In this document: positions 60,286-64,000 of the stretch, in pieces
Layout: every line of letters begins with the position of its first letter
Position numbering within the stretch: position 1 is the stretch's first letter
NCBI RefSeq assembly: GCF_030283205.1
Contig: NZ_JASNWF010000008.1
Span: 355,963 to 419,962 of the forward strand
Source: Actinomadura opuntiae
GTDB lineage: Bacteria > Actinomycetota > Actinomycetes > Streptosporangiales > Streptosporangiaceae
Direction: 5' to 3'
Length of the DNA stretch: 64,000 bases
Made by a program: the position numbers and the translations under genes
Notes under the pieces: model-generated
Told to the model about the DNA's origin: nothing
The model's input: the letters and a program-made list of their open reading frames with translations, nothing else
Database searches by the model: none

Positions 60286-60939
60286 ATGCAGGCAGCAGGG
60301 ACATCTCTCAAGCAGCGCGCGATCAGATATCTGGTGCGCCAGGCCCATCATCCTCGAGGCGTCGTCGGGTGGGCGAACGGCTGGATGTTCGCTCTTCGCC
60401 CCTCCAACCGGCAGCGCAACATCTGGGCAGTGTCGTTGCTGGATGTGCAGCCGACCGACCGGGTACTCGAAATCGGCTTCGGTCCTGGCCTCGCCATCGC
60501 CGACTTCGCCCGCCGCGCCACCCGAGGCCACGTCTTCGGTATCGACCACTCCCAAGCCATGGTCCGGCATGCGGCCCGTCGCAACGCCGCCGCCATCCGC
60601 GCCCACCGCGTGCACCTCACGCGCGCGTCCGTGGAGCAGTTGCCGAGCTTCAGCGATCCGCTCGATGCCATCCTCGCCGTCAACTCCGTGGGATTCTGGC
60701 CCGACCCGATAGAGCGGCTTCGCGAGCTGCGTCGCCTGCTCCGTCCCGCAGGACGTATCGCGCTCGTCAGCCAGCCCCGCTGCCCCGGCGCCACCCGAGA
60801 CACCACGGCCCGAGCCGCCCAAGAGCTCCAGGACATGCTCACCCAGGCCGGCTTCACCCATCTCCGGGTCGAGACCCTCGACCTAGACCCACCCGTCGCC
60901 TGCGTACTCGCCACCAACCCGACCGACACGGCCTCATGA
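60286..60939 (+). CDS. Class I SAM-dependent methyltransferase
   Basis: This 217-aa protein has motif I VLEIGFGPGLAIADFARRAT (SAM loop), GIDHSQAMVRHAARRN and a late ILAVNSVGFWPDPIERLREL. Arsenite/small-molecule or phospholipid-type methyltransferases look alike; the substrate is not readable. It is divergent from MerR, its probable regulator. Confidence 0.92.
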   Translation: MQAAGTSLKQRAIRYLVRQAHHPRGVVGWANGWMFALRPSNRQRNIWAVSLLDVQPTDRVLEIGFGPGLAIADFARRATRGHVFGIDHSQAMVRHAARRNAAAIRAHRVHLTRASVEQLPSFSDPLDAILAVNSVGFWPDPIERLRELRRLLRPAGRIALVSQPRCPGATRDTTARAAQELQDMLTQAGFTHLRVETLDLDPPVACVLATNPTDTAS

Positions 60940-61103
60940 CCACCGCAGCACACCGGCCAGCCTCCCCGCCCACATCCAACACACAGGGACGCGGCCCCTG
61001 GCAAGGCCCCGTGATTGAGTGAACAGCATCCGGAGGAGCGGGCGGCCGCTCGTGACTTCGTGTGGGCCCGGGGTGGTGCGCAGTTGGGCAGGTTTGCTCG
61101 GTG

Positions 61104-62042
61104 TCAGTCGTGGTCGAGGATGAAATCGGCTATCGCGGCAGCGACGGCTTCGGGCTGTTCATCGGGGATGAAGTGTCCAGCGTCGGGCACGACGACGCCG
61201 GTGGTGTCGTCGGCCCATGGGCTGATGGAGGCCGCCATGTCCGGGATGGAGCCGTGGCTGCTGGAGATTCCGAGGATAGGCACGGTGAGGTGCTGCCGCT
61301 TGAGCGCCTCGTGGTTCTTGCGCGCCGACTCGGCGGCGTCTCGGTAATAGGCGAGCGAAGCGCGGAGGCCACCGTCGACGGCGATGGCCGCTGCGTAGTG
61401 GTCGAGTTCGGCTTCGTCGAACGTGTCGGGAGAGAGGGCCTTCATTTTCAGGAACCAGCCGACGTAGTCCCGTTCGCGGCCGGCGAGCAGCGTCTCGGGC
61501 AGGTCGGGCACGAGGTGGAACGCGAAATGCCAGGTCTTCCACGCCCGATCCGGGTCGGTGGGAATCGCTTCCGGGAGGGTGATGCCGGGAATTCCAGCGT
61601 CGAGCAGAGCGACCCCGCGCAGTTGGCCCTCGAATTGAAGTGCGAGGGAGAAAGCGACCCAGGCGCCGATGTCGTGGGCAACCAGCCAGTAAGTCGACAC
61701 TCCGAGAGCCTTCACGGCCGCGTGGACGTTCGCGGCGACCGTGTGCGTGTCGTAGCTGCGCTCCGGACGCTCGGAGTGGCCCTGACCCGGCAGGTCGATC
61801 GCGATGACGTGAAACCGGCCGGCGAGGCTGGGCATCACCTTTCGCCAAGCCCACCAGGTTTGCGGGAATCCGGCGAGCAGGACAACAGCCGGGCCGGTCG
61901 GCTGGCCGCCTTCGACGGCATGAAGGCGGACACCGTCCGCGTCAACCCAGCGGTGAGTGAATCCCTCCAGGTCGCGCAGAGGCAAGTCGCGGACAGGGTT
62001 ACTTTCGCGGACGCGCCGAGCGCTGGTCGCAGGGTCAGTCAC
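61104..62042 (-). CDS. Alpha/beta hydrolase, epoxide-hydrolase-like
   Basis: This 312-aa hydrolase shows LLAGFPQTWWAWRKVMPSLA (HGxP-like oxyanion region), VAHDIGAWVAFSLALQFEGQ with Asp at the nucleophile position, and a final GHFIPDEQPEAV His. The Asp nucleophile favours an epoxide hydrolase or haloalkane dehalogenase-like enzyme over an esterase. Start GTG 62042, which overlaps the tail of the broken MFS gene by eight bases. Confidence 0.88.
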   Translation of the reverse strand: MTDPATSARRVRESNPVRDLPLRDLEGFTHRWVDADGVRLHAVEGGQPTGPAVVLLAGFPQTWWAWRKVMPSLAGRFHVIAIDLPGQGHSERPERSYDTHTVAANVHAAVKALGVSTYWLVAHDIGAWVAFSLALQFEGQLRGVALLDAGIPGITLPEAIPTDPDRAWKTWHFAFHLVPDLPETLLAGRERDYVGWFLKMKALSPDTFDEAELDHYAAAIAVDGGLRASLAYYRDAAESARKNHEALKRQHLTVPILGISSSHGSIPDMAASISPWADDTTGVVVPDAGHFIPDEQPEAVAAAIADFILDHD

Positions 62043-63131
62043 GGGGATCCTCCATCGGTGTTAGGTGCGCTGGTTCGGTACTTCGCCCGAGGATTAGGCC
62101 CCCAAGCGCGGTACAGATGACGAGAGCGGCCAGCGCGGTGCTCGAAATCCGGTGCCGACGGCCTGATCGATGAGGCCCAGTAGCAGGACGGGGACGACAA
62201 GCCCGGAATAGACAAACAGGAAATACGTCGCACTGAGCTCAGCCCGGTTACCGGAATCGCACAGTGCGTCCGTGCTTCATCGAAGAATGGTCGGCGGTGC
62301 GATGATCTGAGCCAGCAGTGCACTGATGAACAGGGCTCCGACGCCCACGCCGAGGACGGCCAGGTTCGATACGCCCAGGTCGTCACGTAGGAAGGCCGGG
62401 GCTAAAGACGAAAAGAAACCGTTCACGCCGGAAGACGCGGCGACGAGCACACCGCTGGCGAGAAAGGAGCGAGCCGCGCTCGGACCGGGAGGAAGTGCCG
62501 GTCGGCGAATGTGCGGCTGCCAACGCGTCCTACGATCCGAAGTCTCGGGGACTGTCAACCAGGCAATGCACGCCACGGCACAGACCACCATGTAGCACCA
62601 GAACACGGTGCGGGTCGGCGCTCGGACGAATTGCGCAAGCAGGCCCGCCGCGATGGTGCCGAGACTCAGGCCACCGACGTTGGCGGCGGTGGCCAGCACA
62701 GCTGCGGCCTTTCGGCCGGGCACGAGTTCCGCGATCGACGACGTCGCCGTTGCGGTGATGAGGCCGGTTGCCGCGCCGCTGAGGACCCGTGAGATCAGCA
62801 GGACGGTGAGGCCGTTGACGAGCGCAAGTCCGAGGGTGCTGAGCGCTGTGAGCGCGAGCGCCAGCGCGAGGACGGGACGGCGACCGATCGCATCGGACAG
62901 TGAACCGGCCACGAGCAATGTGCCGACGACTCCGATGACGTAGGCGATGAACACGAGGGTGGTGGTGACGGGTCCGAAGCCGAACTCCGACGCCCACAGG
63001 ACGTAGAGCGGGATGGTCAGCGTCCCGCCGGCCATGACGACGGTGTAGATGAGGACGACGGCGGCGGCTGGCACCACGTGGTCTGCTCGTCGCGCTGTCG
63101 CGAGGTGCGGGGGACGCCCGGTCATGACCAT
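62035..63131 (-). pseudogene. MFS transporter broken by deletion, stop and frameshift
   Basis: The open part (63131-62277, 284 aa) covers the first nine spans. It then meets a TGA after PPTILR. In the same frame, the DNA continues with NRAELSATYFLFVYSGLVVP then VLLLGLIDQAVGTG, which is span 11 of this family; span 10 is missing between. A one-base shift near 62150 is then needed to read ALAALVICTALGGLILGRST and ...EDPRD, ending at 62035. The relic ends by overlapping the hydrolase start, which shows that the two genes were once coupled. Confidence 0.75.
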
Positions 63132-63148
63132 GCTCGGAGGCTAGCACA

Positions 63149-63170
63149 TCTTGAACTGTTTAGTTCAAGA
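63149..63170. promoter_or_regulatory. TetR operator upstream of the TetR gene
   Basis: TCTTGAACT (63149-63157) and AGTTCAAGA (63162-63170) are perfect 9-bp arms around GTTT. They lie in the 94-bp gap between the broken MFS gene (start 63131) and the TetR gene (GTG 63226). Confidence 0.75.
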
Positions 63171-63225
63171 TAGGATGGTGCGCAGCGCAGCCCGAGACAC
63201 CGACACACCGGCAAGGAAGTGCCAC

Positions 63226-63867
63226 GTGGCAGGCAAGAAGCAGTTCGACATGGACACGGCGCTCGACGCCGCGATGATCCAGTTCTGGCGCGCCGGCTAC
63301 GCCGACACCTCACTGGACGATCTGTCCCGGGCAACCGGCCTGAACCGCAGCTCCATCTACTCCTCGCTCGGCGACAAGGACACGCTCTTCCTGCGCTGCC
63401 TGGATCGCTATGCCGCGCGCTACGGCGACAAGTACGACGCCGCCCTGTCGTGTGCAGCCTCGGAGCCTCTTACAGCCGTTCGTGCGTTCTTCGACGTCAC
63501 CCTTGAGCGCATCGCCGATCCCGAACTGCCGGATGGATGTCTGGTTGCCCAATCGGCCATGGCGATCCCGGTGCTGAGCCCGAGCGTCGCGGCGCACGCG
63601 AAGGAGGCGCTGGGCTTCCAGCGCTTGCGTCTACGCGCCGCCCTGAAGGCCGGCCGATTGCCCGACCAGGACGCCGAGGCCTTCGCCGAACACGTGGCAG
63701 CCGTGAACCAGTCCCTCGCCGTCATGAGCAGAGCCGGCGCAAGCCCGGCGCAACTCCGGGCCATTGTGGGCGTAACCGTCGACGCACTCTCACAGGCATT
63801 GCGCACGCGCGACGAGCACCCCAGGACAACATCACCCGAACCAACCACCCGCGAAGCACAGGACTAA
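63226..63867 (+). CDS. TetR/AcrR-family regulator
   Basis: This 213-aa protein has the HTH (MDTALDAAMIQFWRAGYADT, then SLDDLSRATGLNRSSIYSSL) and a TetR_C_16/AcrR-like C-terminus. It is divergent from the broken MFS transporter, so it was probably its repressor and still has the palindromic site. Start GTG 63226 with AAGGAAG six bases upstream; the longer frame to 63151 covers the operator. Confidence 0.92.
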   Translation: MAGKKQFDMDTALDAAMIQFWRAGYADTSLDDLSRATGLNRSSIYSSLGDKDTLFLRCLDRYAARYGDKYDAALSCAASEPLTAVRAFFDVTLERIADPELPDGCLVAQSAMAIPVLSPSVAAHAKEALGFQRLRLRAALKAGRLPDQDAEAFAEHVAAVNQSLAVMSRAGASPAQLRAIVGVTVDALSQALRTRDEHPRTTSPEPTTREAQD

Positions 63868-63926
63868 CCAGGATTAAGAACGTGTCTCATGTGGGCCGCG
63901 TACGTCCTGCGGAATAATGCGGGATC

Positions 63927-64000
63927 GTGTCGTCGGATCTTGCGTTGCGTCTCGTGCCGGATGAGTTGTGGGAGCTTGCCGAACCGCTGATCCCGGCATT
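63927..64000 (+). CDS. IS5-family transposase, 5' end only
   Basis: From GTG 63927 the frame reads MSSDLALRLVPDELWELAEP, then LIPA, at the window edge. This is the typical N-terminus of actinomycete IS5-type (IS427-like) transposases. The left end of the element probably lies near 63870-63895, but I cannot fix the terminal repeat without the other end. Confidence 0.85.
   Translation, partial: MSSDLALRLVPDELWELAEPLIPA

Overview
The window is high-GC DNA with GTG/TTG starts, start-stop overlaps and many TetR, MarR, ArsR/DUF5937, PucR and DUF574-type genes. This points to an actinomycete, probably of the Actinomadura/Streptosporangiales type. The genus is an inference. I see no rRNA, tRNA or CRISPR array.

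Layout. (1) 1-10.7 kb is a rhamnoside-utilisation locus on the minus strand: a GH78 alpha-L-rhamnosidase, a sugar-binding lipoprotein, two CUT1 permeases and a GH106-type rhamnosidase that runs off the left edge. A DeoR regulator lies upstream, and operator- and promoter-like sequences shared by both transcription units are visible. (2) 10.9-16.9 kb holds an orphan 95-aa peptide gene with a double-glycine-like motif and a clean terminator, a DUF574 methyltransferase, an ISL3 transposase relict, a decaying holin/DUF3618/DUF4235 membrane module, YihY/BrkB and a beta-carbonic anhydrase. (3) 17.1-22.9 kb is the most interesting region. It is a compact RiPP-like cluster with TfuA, a 58-aa precursor made almost entirely of four 13-residue repeats, a strong hairpin, YcaO, an MFS exporter and an ATP-grasp ligase on the minus strand, plus a second RimK-like ATP-grasp ligase on the facing strand. 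The gene set predicts a thioamidated, multi-core peptide further modified by peptide ligase(s). (4) 22.9-64 kb is an accessory region of small regulator-enzyme units: DUF5937/ArsR, MarR with a quinone oxidoreductase, PucR, SGNH hydrolase, TetR with an FAD monooxygenase, MarR with an NmrA-like reductase, creatininase/TetR/MBL, LysR/SDR, a second FAD monooxygenase with a membrane-anchored tandem DJ-1/PfpI protein, GlxA, TetR with a carotenoid oxygenase, Rrf2 with an NTF2-like protein, ROK with a xylose-type binding protein, MerR with a methyltransferase, and TetR with a broken MFS pump. The right edge cuts into an IS5-type transposase.

Many of the regulators sit beside perfect inverted repeats that I can place exactly. 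These are good operator candidates and link several regulators to their target genes. Decay is also common: several transposase relicts, a truncated TetR, an MFS gene with a deletion, stop and frameshift, and collapsed holin and DUF4235 genes.
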